Of a stretch of 48,761 nt of DNA, positions 25,461 to 32,180 are shown in pieces. The notes below the pieces were generated by a model, which saw nothing but the letters and a program-made list of their open reading frames with translations, ran no database searches and was not told the DNA's origin. The first letter of the stretch is position 1. Each line of letters begins with the position of its first letter. The translations under genes were made by a program, and so were the position numbers. Source of the stretch: CAZZKF01 sp964654995 (GTDB taxonomy: Bacteria > Pseudomonadota > Alphaproteobacteria > CAZZKF01); the NCBI GenBank assembly GCA_964654995.1, contig CAZZKF010000011.1:1-48761 (forward strand). Direction: 5' to 3'.

Positions 25461-25476
25461 TGGTACGAGTCTTGCT
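25461..25476 (+). promoter_or_regulatory. Sigma-54 (-24/-12) promoter of the PEP-CTERM gene
   Basis: TGGTACGAGTCTTGCT matches the consensus TGGCACG-N4-TTGCW with a single mismatch (T for C) and has the obligatory GG-N10-GC spacing (GG 25462-25463, GC 25474-25475). Transcription would begin near 25487, leaving a leader of about 65 nt before the ATG at 25551. RpoN control of PEP-CTERM genes is known in other exosortase-bearing bacteria, so the placement is coherent. Confidence 0.7.
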
Positions 25477-25550
25477 TGTTCCGTTGCAGATGTTTTTTTT
25501 TGCGCCATGGTCGTGCCCCTCGAGGACGGTCCGTGCGGAGGACAGGATAG

Positions 25551-26117
25551 ATGAGCAGATTGCTGAAACAAGGCTTGGTCACCGCCGTTTTTGCGGCCAT
25601 CATGGCATTCGCGACCGGGGCCCTGGCCGTGCCGATCACAGTGGACGTGTTTGCCCGCGAAAACAGCTCTTCGGGCGGCAGCCCTCTGGATACCGGAGTG
25701 GACCTGGTGGCCGGCGATCGGCTTACCGTTTCGGTCGATTTCCTCGACATGTGGACGGCCGGCGGCGGAGACCGCACCGGCAATGCCGACGGGCTCGGCA
25801 ATCCCTTTGGCGGCAATTTCGGGACCTGGACCCAGAACGGGCTGACAACGCTGTTCGGCACATTGGTCGGGCGCATCGACAGCGGACCGTTTTTCGTCGT
25901 CGGAACCAGCTTTGATGCAATCGTTGCCGAGACCGGGCGGCTGTTTTTCGTCTACTGGGATTCGAACAATTTTGACAATTCGGACTTCGTGACCGCCACC
26001 GTCGACGTCAATCCCGATAACGGCGAGATCCCGGAGCCGGCTTCGCTGGCGCTGTTCGGTGTCGGGCTGGTCGGCCTTGGTCTGGCGCGCCGGCGCCATC
26101 GGAAGGAGACCGCGTAG
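25551..26117 (+). CDS. PEP-CTERM sorting-domain protein
   Basis: Secreted protein of 188 aa. It has an N-terminal signal peptide (LLKQGLVTAVFAAIMAFATGALA, cleavage after ALA) and a C-terminal PEP-CTERM signal: EIPEPASLALFGVGLVGLGLARRRHRK, that is, the PEP motif, a hydrophobic helix and an Arg cluster. Such proteins are recognised and processed by an exosortase (EpsH family) and usually reach the surface or exopolysaccharide matrix. The mature region is Gly/Asp/Thr-rich and resembles a beta-rich extracellular domain of no named family. GGAGGACAGGA precedes the ATG, and a sigma-54 promoter lies about 75 bp upstream. No exosortase gene is present in the window, so it must be elsewhere if the system works. 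Confidence 0.93.
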   Translation: MSRLLKQGLVTAVFAAIMAFATGALAVPITVDVFARENSSSGGSPLDTGVDLVAGDRLTVSVDFLDMWTAGGGDRTGNADGLGNPFGGNFGTWTQNGLTTLFGTLVGRIDSGPFFVVGTSFDAIVAETGRLFFVYWDSNNFDNSDFVTATVDVNPDNGEIPEPASLALFGVGLVGLGLARRRHRKETA

Positions 26118-26199
26118 GTCGATCCGGCTTTGGTTTGGTCATCGGCGGTTGGCGCCCGCCCGGCCACGCCGTGAACGCCAGACGGGGCCGCTGGCCATC

Positions 26200-26231
26200 A
26201 AAGTGATTCCATCTTTTCGGGAAATGCTCTA
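26200..26231 (-). repeat. Possible copy of a dispersed alphaproteobacterial intergenic element
   Basis: The minus strand reads TAGAGCATTTCCCG followed by AAAAGATGGAATCACTTT. A leading TAGAGCATTT followed by a GGAA-type core resembles a family of short dispersed intergenic repeats that I recall from many alphaproteobacterial genomes. Here it lies in the 225-bp gap between the PEP-CTERM gene and the ThDP enzyme. The match is from memory and only one copy is seen in the window. Confidence 0.35.
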
Positions 26232-26342
26232 AGTCTTCGCCGGCAGGTAGGGTGCCGGAGCGCACAGGTGCGCCCGGGAAGCGGGGTTCATGCCGCCTTT
26301 GGCCGACTGTCGGCCGGGGGCGGTGTTGACAGGGAGTCCATC

Positions 26343-27977
26343 ATGGCACGCATGACCGGCGGGCAGGCTCTGGTCGAGTCGATCCTCGGGCACGAAGTCG
26401 AGACCATCTTCGCCCTGCCCGGAATTCAGCTCGACGCCTTGTTCAATGCCCTTCACGACGCCGGCAACCGGGTCCGGGTCATCCATTCCCGTCACGAGCA
26501 GGGGGCCGCCTATATGGCCTTCGGCTACGCGGCGTCCAGCGGGCGCACCGGGGTTTTCACCGTGGTGCCGGGCCCCGGCCTGCTGAACGCGTCAGCCGCC
26601 CTGGCCACCGCCTATGCCTGCAACGCGCCGGTGCTGTGCCTCACCGGCCAGATCCCGTCGCCGGCAATCGGCCGCGGCCTCGGGCTGCTGCATGAAATTC
26701 CCGACCAGTTGGGCGTCTTGCAGCGCCTGACCAAATGGGCCCGGCGCATCGACCATCCGGCGCTGGCCCCGGAGCTGGTGAGCGAGGCCTTTGCCGAGAT
26801 GCGCCGGGGCCGGGTGCGACCGGTGGCGCTGGAAATGGCGATGGATGTGATGGCGGCATCGGCCGAAGTGACTTTGTGCGATCCGGCTCCGCCGCCTCCG
26901 CCACCGACGCCCGACCCCGAGGCCGTCGAGCAGGCGGCGAAGCTGCTGGGCGCGGCCGAGCGCCCGCTGATCATGGTCGGGGGCGGTGCCGCCGGGGCCG
27001 CCGCCGAGGTGCTGGCGCTGGCCGAAATGCTGCAGGCGCCGGTGATCGCGCAACGCGGCGGGCGCGGGGTGGTGAGTGACCGCCATTACCTGAGCCAGAG
27101 CTGGCCGGCCGGACACCGGCTGTGGGCCGAAGCCGATGTGGTGGTAGCGATCGGCACCCGGCTGCAGCAGGCACGCATGGCCTGGGGCGAGGACGATGCG
27201 CTCAAGATCGTTCGCATTGACATCGACCCGACCGAGATCAACCGCTTGTCCAAGCCGGCTGTCGGCATCGTCGCCGATGCCGCGCAAGCGGTGCGGACGC
27301 TGGTCGATGGGCTGACCGCCCACAACCGCAAGCGCGCCTCGCGGCGCGATGAGCTGGAGGCGCTGAAGTCCGAGATCGGTGCCGAACTGGCCAGGCTCGA
27401 GCCGCAGATGTCGTACCTGCGGGTCATTCGCGAGGCCCTTCCCGATGACGGCTTTCTGGTCGACGAGCTCACCCAGGTCGGCTATGTCGCGCGGCTCGGC
27501 TTTCCGGTCTATGAACCGCGCCATTTCATCTGCGCCGGCTATCAGGGCACGCTCGGCTACGGCTTCGCGACCGCGCTCGGCGTGCAGGTCGCTCATCCCG
27601 ACAGGAAGGTGATCTCGATCAACGGCGACGGCGGCTTCATGTTCACCATGCCGGAGCTGGCGACCGCCGTGCAGAACGATCTGGGCGTTGTCGCCATCGT
27701 CTTTGCCGACGGGGCGTTTGGCAACGTGCGGCGTATGCAGGCCGAGCAGTACGGCGGGCGGCTGATCGCCAGCGATCTGCACAATCCCGATTTCGTCAAG
27801 CTGGCGGAAAGTTTCGGCGCTGCCGGCTATCGCGCGACCTCTCCGGAGGAGCTGCGCGGCGTTCTGGACCAGGCGCTCGCCAATCGCGGCCCCAGCCTCA
27901 TCGAGGTGCCGGTCGGCGAGATGCCCGAGCCCTGGCACCTGATTCACATGCCGCGGGTGCGCCCGCGCCGGCGCTGA
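26343..27977 (+). CDS. ThDP-dependent enzyme (acetolactate synthase-like)
   Basis: Thiamine-diphosphate enzyme of 544 aa with the three-domain layout of the acetolactate synthase/oxidase family: N-terminal pyrimidine domain with the catalytic Glu in VIHSRHEQGAAYMAFGYA, a central domain (RPLIMVGGGAAG), and a C-terminal PP domain with INGDGGFMFTMPELATA. The second half of the ThDP-Mg motif, often NN, reads ADGAFGNV here, so Asp sits at the Mg-ligand position. An ALS assignment is not secure, because no small subunit gene (ilvN) is adjacent and the family includes decarboxylases and carboligases. I chose the ATG at 26343 since AGGGAG precedes it; the frame is open to 26268. A DAGK-family gene starts 31 nt downstream. 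Confidence 0.88.
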   Translation: MARMTGGQALVESILGHEVETIFALPGIQLDALFNALHDAGNRVRVIHSRHEQGAAYMAFGYAASSGRTGVFTVVPGPGLLNASAALATAYACNAPVLCLTGQIPSPAIGRGLGLLHEIPDQLGVLQRLTKWARRIDHPALAPELVSEAFAEMRRGRVRPVALEMAMDVMAASAEVTLCDPAPPPPPPTPDPEAVEQAAKLLGAAERPLIMVGGGAAGAAAEVLALAEMLQAPVIAQRGGRGVVSDRHYLSQSWPAGHRLWAEADVVVAIGTRLQQARMAWGEDDALKIVRIDIDPTEINRLSKPAVGIVADAAQAVRTLVDGLTAHNRKRASRRDELEALKSEIGAELARLEPQMSYLRVIREALPDDGFLVDELTQVGYVARLGFPVYEPRHFICAGYQGTLGYGFATALGVQVAHPDRKVISINGDGGFMFTMPELATAVQNDLGVVAIVFADGAFGNVRRMQAEQYGGRLIASDLHNPDFVKLAESFGAAGYRATSPEELRGVLDQALANRGPSLIEVPVGEMPEPWHLIHMPRVRPRRR

Positions 27978-28008
27978 GCCGGCCGGGCGGTTTTCGGACG
28001 CGGCTGCG

Positions 28009-28929
28009 ATGGGGGAGGCGGTGGTCGAGACCCTGGATCTGCCAGCGCGCGGCCGGCGCATTCTGGTCATCGTCAATCCGGTCTCGGGGCGGCGCTCGAG
28101 CGCTCGTGCCGGCCGTGTCGTCGACGCCTTGCGGGCGCGCGGCTGCCAAATCGAGCTGCGCGAGACGCGGGCGCCCGGCGATGCCGAGGTCTGGGCACGG
28201 GAGGCGGCATTGGCAGGCGGCTACGACATCATTGCCGCGGCCGGCGGCGACGGCACCCTCAACGAGGTGGTGAACGGCATCGGCGAGGCGCCGGTGGCGC
28301 TCGCCATCATCCCCGTGGGGACTGCGAACGTCATGGCGCTGGAGCTTGGCCTGCCATTCGCGCCCGAGGCGGTGGCCGAGGTTCTGGCGGAAGGGCGCCC
28401 GCGTGCCCTGTGGCCGGGGCTGGCCAACGGCCGGCGCTTCCTGGCGATGGCCAGCGCCGGCTTCGACGGCCATATTCTGCACGGGGTCACCCCGGCCCTG
28501 AAGGCGCGCACCGGCAAGGCGGCTTACGTCTTGAGCGGGCTCGCCTGCTGGGCGCGCTGCCAGGTGGGTGATTTGCGCGTTTATATCGATGGCCAAACCC
28601 GGCACGCGTCCTGGGCGGTGATCACCAACACGCGCCGCTATGCCGGGCGCTTCGTACTGGCGCCCGAGGCCGACGTCTTCGCGCCGGGATTTCAGGCGGT
28701 GCTGTTTCCGGGGGCCGGCCGCGCCGACCTGATGCGCTATGCACTGGCCCTGGTTGCCGGGCGGGCATCGGGGCTGGCGGATGTTGAAACCCACGCTGTC
28801 CGGACCATCGAAATCACTGGCGGCGATCGCGAGCCTTACGAAATCGATGGCGATGCCGGCGGCCATTTGCCGCTTACCGTCGGCGTGGCACCCCGGCCTC
28901 TGTTCATCGTCGTCCCTGATCGGGTCTGA
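28009..28929 (+). CDS. Diacylglycerol/lipid kinase-family protein
   Basis: Cytosolic or membrane-associated lipid kinase of 306 aa in the DAGK catalytic/YegS/sphingosine-kinase superfamily. The nucleotide-binding block AAAGGDGTLNEVVNGIG contains the invariant GGDGT, and IPVGTANVMALELGLP matches the second conserved site. The N-terminal RRILVIVNPVSGRRSS is also diagnostic, and YEIDGDAGGHLPLTV near the C-terminus fits the beta-sandwich domain. It should phosphorylate a lipid such as diacylglycerol using ATP; the actual substrate cannot be inferred. It follows the ThDP gene by 31 nt and could share its transcript. The ATG at 28009 has no clear ribosome site. Confidence 0.92.
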   Translation: MGEAVVETLDLPARGRRILVIVNPVSGRRSSARAGRVVDALRARGCQIELRETRAPGDAEVWAREAALAGGYDIIAAAGGDGTLNEVVNGIGEAPVALAIIPVGTANVMALELGLPFAPEAVAEVLAEGRPRALWPGLANGRRFLAMASAGFDGHILHGVTPALKARTGKAAYVLSGLACWARCQVGDLRVYIDGQTRHASWAVITNTRRYAGRFVLAPEADVFAPGFQAVLFPGAGRADLMRYALALVAGRASGLADVETHAVRTIEITGGDREPYEIDGDAGGHLPLTVGVAPRPLFIVVPDRV

Positions 28930-29071
28930 ACCCCATCCAGCCTTCGCCACCCCGGCCGCGGCGCCGTGGAAGCGGCAGAATTCTGTGCTGCATCCCGGCT
29001 GAAAGGCCCGGTTTCCGCGGTGTTGCGGCTGGCAGCCAATAACCCTAAATCAGGTGCGGCAATTTGTCCGG

Positions 29072-29100
29072 TTGACCTTTTTGTTGCGAATGACTATCAA
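29072..29100 (+). promoter_or_regulatory. Sigma-70-like promoter of the iron operon
   Basis: TTGACC (29072-29077), a 17-nt spacer, and TATCAA (29095-29100) form a good housekeeping promoter in an unusually AT-rich patch. The start site would be about 29107, giving a leader of some 55 nt to the ATG at 29163. The -10 box lies inside the dyad described separately. Confidence 0.55.
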
Positions 29101-29130
29101 TTGCGTCATTGATATGCGAGTGATTCGCAA
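29084..29130. promoter_or_regulatory. Fur-like operator dyad over the promoter
   Basis: TTGCGAATGACT (29084-29095) and AGTGATTCGCAA (29119-29130) are inverted repeats matching at 11 of 12 positions. Between them, ATCAAT and ATTGAT form a second, inner dyad. The left arm and neighbouring hexamers GCGAAT-GACTAT-C resemble the hexameric Fur-box layout GATAAT-GATAAT-C-ATTATC with mismatches. The arrangement overlaps the -10 box and start site, as expected for a repressor controlling an iron-uptake unit. Fur, a Fur-like protein or another iron regulator could bind; the sequence alone does not decide. Confidence 0.5.
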
Positions 29131-29162
29131 AAATTAACCGCGAGCGGTGTGGGGAAATAGTG

Positions 29163-29513
29163 ATGTGGCGTACGGATTGGAAGACCCTTTTTGCAGCGAT
29201 TGTTGTGATCGTGGCGATGGCGGCAGGCATGCACGGCGTCCGCGCCGCGCCGCCAACCTATACCATCGAGATCAAGGACCACCGCTTCGTGCCGGAGGAA
29301 CTGGAGATTCCCGCCGGCACCAAGGTCAAGCTGATCATCAAGAACCTCGATCCAACGCCCGAGGAGTTCGAAAGTTACGACCTCAATCGTGAAAAGGTGA
29401 TCGGCGGCGGGCGCCAGAGGGTGATTTTCATCGGCCCGTTGAAACCCGGCACTTACGGATTTTTCGGCGAATTCAACCCGGACACGGCGCAAGGGCGCAT
29501 CATCGTCAAGTAG
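29163..29513 (+). CDS. Periplasmic cupredoxin-fold protein of the FTR1 unit
   Basis: Exported protein of 116 aa. A signal peptide (LFAAIVVIVAMAAGMHGVRA, cleavage before APPTY) is followed by a cupredoxin-type beta-sandwich: YTIEIKDHRFVPEELEIPAG, LIIKNLDPTPEEFESYDL, and the final GPLKPGTYGFFGEFNP.TAQGRIIVK. The domain lacks the Cys-His-Met type-1 copper ligands expected near the C-terminus, and has no Cys at all in the mature part, so any metal site is built from other residues such as the His and Glu of DHRF and PEEF. It lies 39 nt before the FTR1 gene. Related small cupredoxins accompany FTR1 permeases, where they probably deliver or oxidise iron. The ATG at 29163 follows GGGGAAA. Confidence 0.87.
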   Translation: MWRTDWKTLFAAIVVIVAMAAGMHGVRAAPPTYTIEIKDHRFVPEELEIPAGTKVKLIIKNLDPTPEEFESYDLNREKVIGGGRQRVIFIGPLKPGTYGFFGEFNPDTAQGRIIVK

Positions 29514-29552
29514 TGGAGTAGCCGCCCGTCGGCAAAGAAGGGATTAAGAATC

Positions 29553-31115
29553 ATGGTCGCGTCGGCAATCATCGTTTTTCGTGAGGTTCTGGAAGCCGCC
29601 CTGGTCATCGGCATTGTTCTGGCTGCCACCAAAGGCATTCTCGGGCGTTATCGCTGGGCCGTTGCCGGTGTTGTCGCGGGGCTGGTGGGGGCCGGCATCC
29701 TGGCCCTGTTCGCCGATGCCATTGCCGGTGCCGTCGAAGGCATGGGCCAGGAAATCTTCAACGCCTCGGTCCTGTTTGCCGCGGTTGCCATGCTCGGCTG
29801 GCACAACGTCTGGATGGCCCGCCATGCCCGCGAGTTGGCTGCGCGCATGAATCGCGTCGGCCATGACGTTGCCACCGGAACCGAGCCGCTTTATGCCATT
29901 GCCGTGGTGATTACGCTTGCCGTTCTGCGCGAAGGCTCGGAGGTGGTGCTGTTCCTTTATGGCATCGCCGCCACCCAGGATGGCGCCGGCTCGATGCTGT
30001 GGGGTGGCCTCATGGGACTGGCCGGCGGTGTGGTTGTGGGCGCCGGCCTGTACCTCGGCCTGCTGCGCATCCCGGCGCGCCATCTGTTCCGGGTCACCGC
30101 CTGGCTGCTGTTGCTGCTGGCCGCCGGCATGGCCGCCGAAGGTGCCCGCTATCTGGTTCAGGCCGACGTTCTGCCGGCGCTTGGCACCCAGCTCTGGGAC
30201 ACCTCGGCGATCCTCTCCGAGCGCAGCATCCTGGGCCAGACCCTGCACACGCTGGTCGGCTATACGGCACGGCCCACGGGGGCCCAGCTTCTCTTCTATC
30301 TGACGACCATCGGTGTCATCGGGGCGATGATGTGGCGCGTTCACGGTGGCTGGTCGGGCTTGGCCCAGGCGCGCAACGCGCTCATCTTCGGTCTTGCCAT
30401 CGTCGGTCTGCTGGCGGATACGCCGGCAGCGGTGGCGGCCCACAAGATCTACTCTCCGATCGTCGTCCAGGGCGAGATGGAGCTCGAGGTCCGCGGCCAT
30501 GTCGATGTCGATGACGACCCGGCCAAGGACGGCACCCAGAAACAGAAATACGAGATCGGCTACGCCTTTACCGACCGCTGGATGACCGCCCTGTTCCTCG
30601 AGGTGGAGAAAGAGCCCGGAGAGGCGTTTCGCGACGAGGCGATCGCCTGGGAGAACATCATCCAGTTGTTCGAGCAGGGCGAAAAGGCGATCGATGCCGG
30701 CCTTTATTTCGAATACGAGGCGGCGACCCGCAAAGGCAAGGCCGACAAGCTCGAAGGAAAGCTCCTGCTGGAAAAATCACTAGGCCGCTTCATTCACACC
30801 GCCAATATCAATTTCGAGAAGGAAATCGGCGCCAATGCCCAGGGTGGGGTAGGACTGCAATACGCCTGGCGCTCGAAATACCGCTATCGCCCGGAGCTGG
30901 AATTCGCCATCGAGGCGTTCGGCGAATTCGGTGAGATCAACGACTTCCAGCGCGTCTCCGAGCAACAGCACAGCCTTGGCCCGGCGCTGATCGGCGCCGT
31001 CCGGCTGGGCCGGACCTGGAAGCTGGTCTATGAGGCGGGCTATCTGTTCGGGCTGACGCGCGCCACGCCGGACGGCACCTTCAGATGGCTGCTTGAGCTC
31101 GAAAGCTATTTCTAG
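29553..31115 (+). CDS. FTR1 iron permease fused to outer-membrane-barrel-like domain
   Basis: A 520-aa protein. Residues 1-265 are an FTR1-family inner-membrane iron permease with seven hydrophobic helices and both RExxE motifs: REVLE (10-14) and REGSE (126-130). Residues 274-296 form a second hydrophobic stretch that looks like a signal peptide (ARNALIFGLAIVGLLADT.PAAVAA), with a signal-peptidase-type AVAA before HKIYSP. Residues 297-520 are rich in alternating beta-strand patterns and end in LLELESYF, a terminal Phe typical of outer-membrane barrels. An internal ATG pair (30327/30330), preceded by GGGG, could instead start the barrel separately. It is a true fusion, a processed polyprotein or two overlapping genes. 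FTR1 family certainty is high; the barrel call is inference. Confidence 0.9.
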   Translation: MVASAIIVFREVLEAALVIGIVLAATKGILGRYRWAVAGVVAGLVGAGILALFADAIAGAVEGMGQEIFNASVLFAAVAMLGWHNVWMARHARELAARMNRVGHDVATGTEPLYAIAVVITLAVLREGSEVVLFLYGIAATQDGAGSMLWGGLMGLAGGVVVGAGLYLGLLRIPARHLFRVTAWLLLLLAAGMAAEGARYLVQADVLPALGTQLWDTSAILSERSILGQTLHTLVGYTARPTGAQLLFYLTTIGVIGAMMWRVHGGWSGLAQARNALIFGLAIVGLLADTPAAVAAHKIYSPIVVQGEMELEVRGHVDVDDDPAKDGTQKQKYEIGYAFTDRWMTALFLEVEKEPGEAFRDEAIAWENIIQLFEQGEKAIDAGLYFEYEAATRKGKADKLEGKLLLEKSLGRFIHTANINFEKEIGANAQGGVGLQYAWRSKYRYRPELEFAIEAFGEFGEINDFQRVSEQQHSLGPALIGAVRLGRTWKLVYEAGYLFGLTRATPDGTFRWLLELESYF

Positions 31116-31307
31116 GGCCTTTTCCCGCTCCGCTCCCGCATTGTTCTCCGGGGTCCCATGCTCCAGTGCCGGGGCGCCGGAACCCGCCCATCTCCCCGGT
31201 TGACGGGACCTGGCGATGGCGTCATTCTTGTCCGTCCTCGGCCGCCGCGTGCGGCCGCAGGAGAAGATGAGTCCGCGCCCCGGGCGGGCCGGCAAAAGGG
31301 ACCACCG

Positions 31308-32168
31308 ATGACCGCTATTGCCAGTGCAAACGAGCCTCGATCCGGCAAGGCGCGCCGCCGGCTGCTGGTGCTGGTGGTGGTTCTGCTGGCCACCATGGTC
31401 GCGGTCAGCGGCTGCTCGAAGAAGAAAAAGAAGCCGAAATACGTCGAACGACCGGTCGCCCAGATCTACGACGTGGCGATGAAGCAGCTTCGCCTCAAGC
31501 ATTACAAATTTGCCGCCGCCGCGTTCGATGAGGTCGAACGCCAGCACCCCTATTCGGTGTGGGCCCGGCGCGCCCAGTTGATGGCCGCCTACAGCCATTA
31601 TCTGGGCAATGATTACGACGAGGCGATCCTGGCGGCGCAGCGGTTTCTGGCGCTCCACCCCGGCAACAAGAGCGCGCCTTACGCCTATTACCTGATCGCC
31701 ATCAGCTATTACGAGCAGATCTCGGATGTCGGCCGCGACCAGAAGATGACCGAACAGGCGCTGATCGCCCTGAATGAGGTGGTGCGCCGTTTTCCCAACA
31801 CCGAATACGCCCGCGATGCCAAGCTCAAGCTCGAGCTGACGCTCGACCATCTCGCCGGCAAGGAAATGGAGATCGGCCGCTGGTACTTGAAGCACGGCCA
31901 CTATCTGGCGGCGATCCTGCGTTTCCGCACGGTCATCGACCGCTACCAGCGCACCACCCATGTGCCCGAGGCCCTGCACCGCCTGACCGAGGCCTATCTG
32001 GCGCTCGGCGTGGTCGACGAGGCCCGCGCCGCAGCTGCCGTGCTCGGCCACAATTTCCCCGACAGCGACTGGTATCGCGACAGCTATGCCCTGCTCAAGG
32101 GCAAGGGCTACACCCCGAAAAAGAGCGAGAAATCCTGGCTCGCCAGGGTCTGGGACAAGGTTTTCTAG
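31308..32168 (+). CDS. bamD: Outer-membrane assembly lipoprotein BamD
   Basis: Lipoprotein of 286 aa and an essential part of the BAM complex that inserts beta-barrels into the outer membrane. An N-terminal hydrophobic segment (LVLVVVLLATMVAVSGC) ends with a lipobox whose Cys is lipidated. A basic stretch (KKKKKPK) follows, then TPR-like repeats (residues about 60-250) with the family pattern YDVAMKQLRLKHYKFAAAAF and HPYSVWARRAQLMAAYSHYL. The ATG at 31308 follows AAAAGGGA. The long upstream frame has no family character. It precedes recN and ligA, an order common in alphaproteobacteria. Confidence 0.95.
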   Translation: MTAIASANEPRSGKARRRLLVLVVVLLATMVAVSGCSKKKKKPKYVERPVAQIYDVAMKQLRLKHYKFAAAAFDEVERQHPYSVWARRAQLMAAYSHYLGNDYDEAILAAQRFLALHPGNKSAPYAYYLIAISYYEQISDVGRDQKMTEQALIALNEVVRRFPNTEYARDAKLKLELTLDHLAGKEMEIGRWYLKHGHYLAAILRFRTVIDRYQRTTHVPEALHRLTEAYLALGVVDEARAAAAVLGHNFPDSDWYRDSYALLKGKGYTPKKSEKSWLARVWDKVF

Positions 32169-32180
32169 GAATTGCCCGGG

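Noticed and set aside
25460..25915. 151-aa plus-strand frame overlapping the PEP-CTERM gene
   Set aside because: It begins within the sigma-54 promoter and lies in a different phase from the clear secreted protein.
26343..27977. Calling the ThDP enzyme acetolactate synthase IlvB
   Set aside because: No small subunit is adjacent and the ThDP motif is atypical, so only the superfamily is supported.
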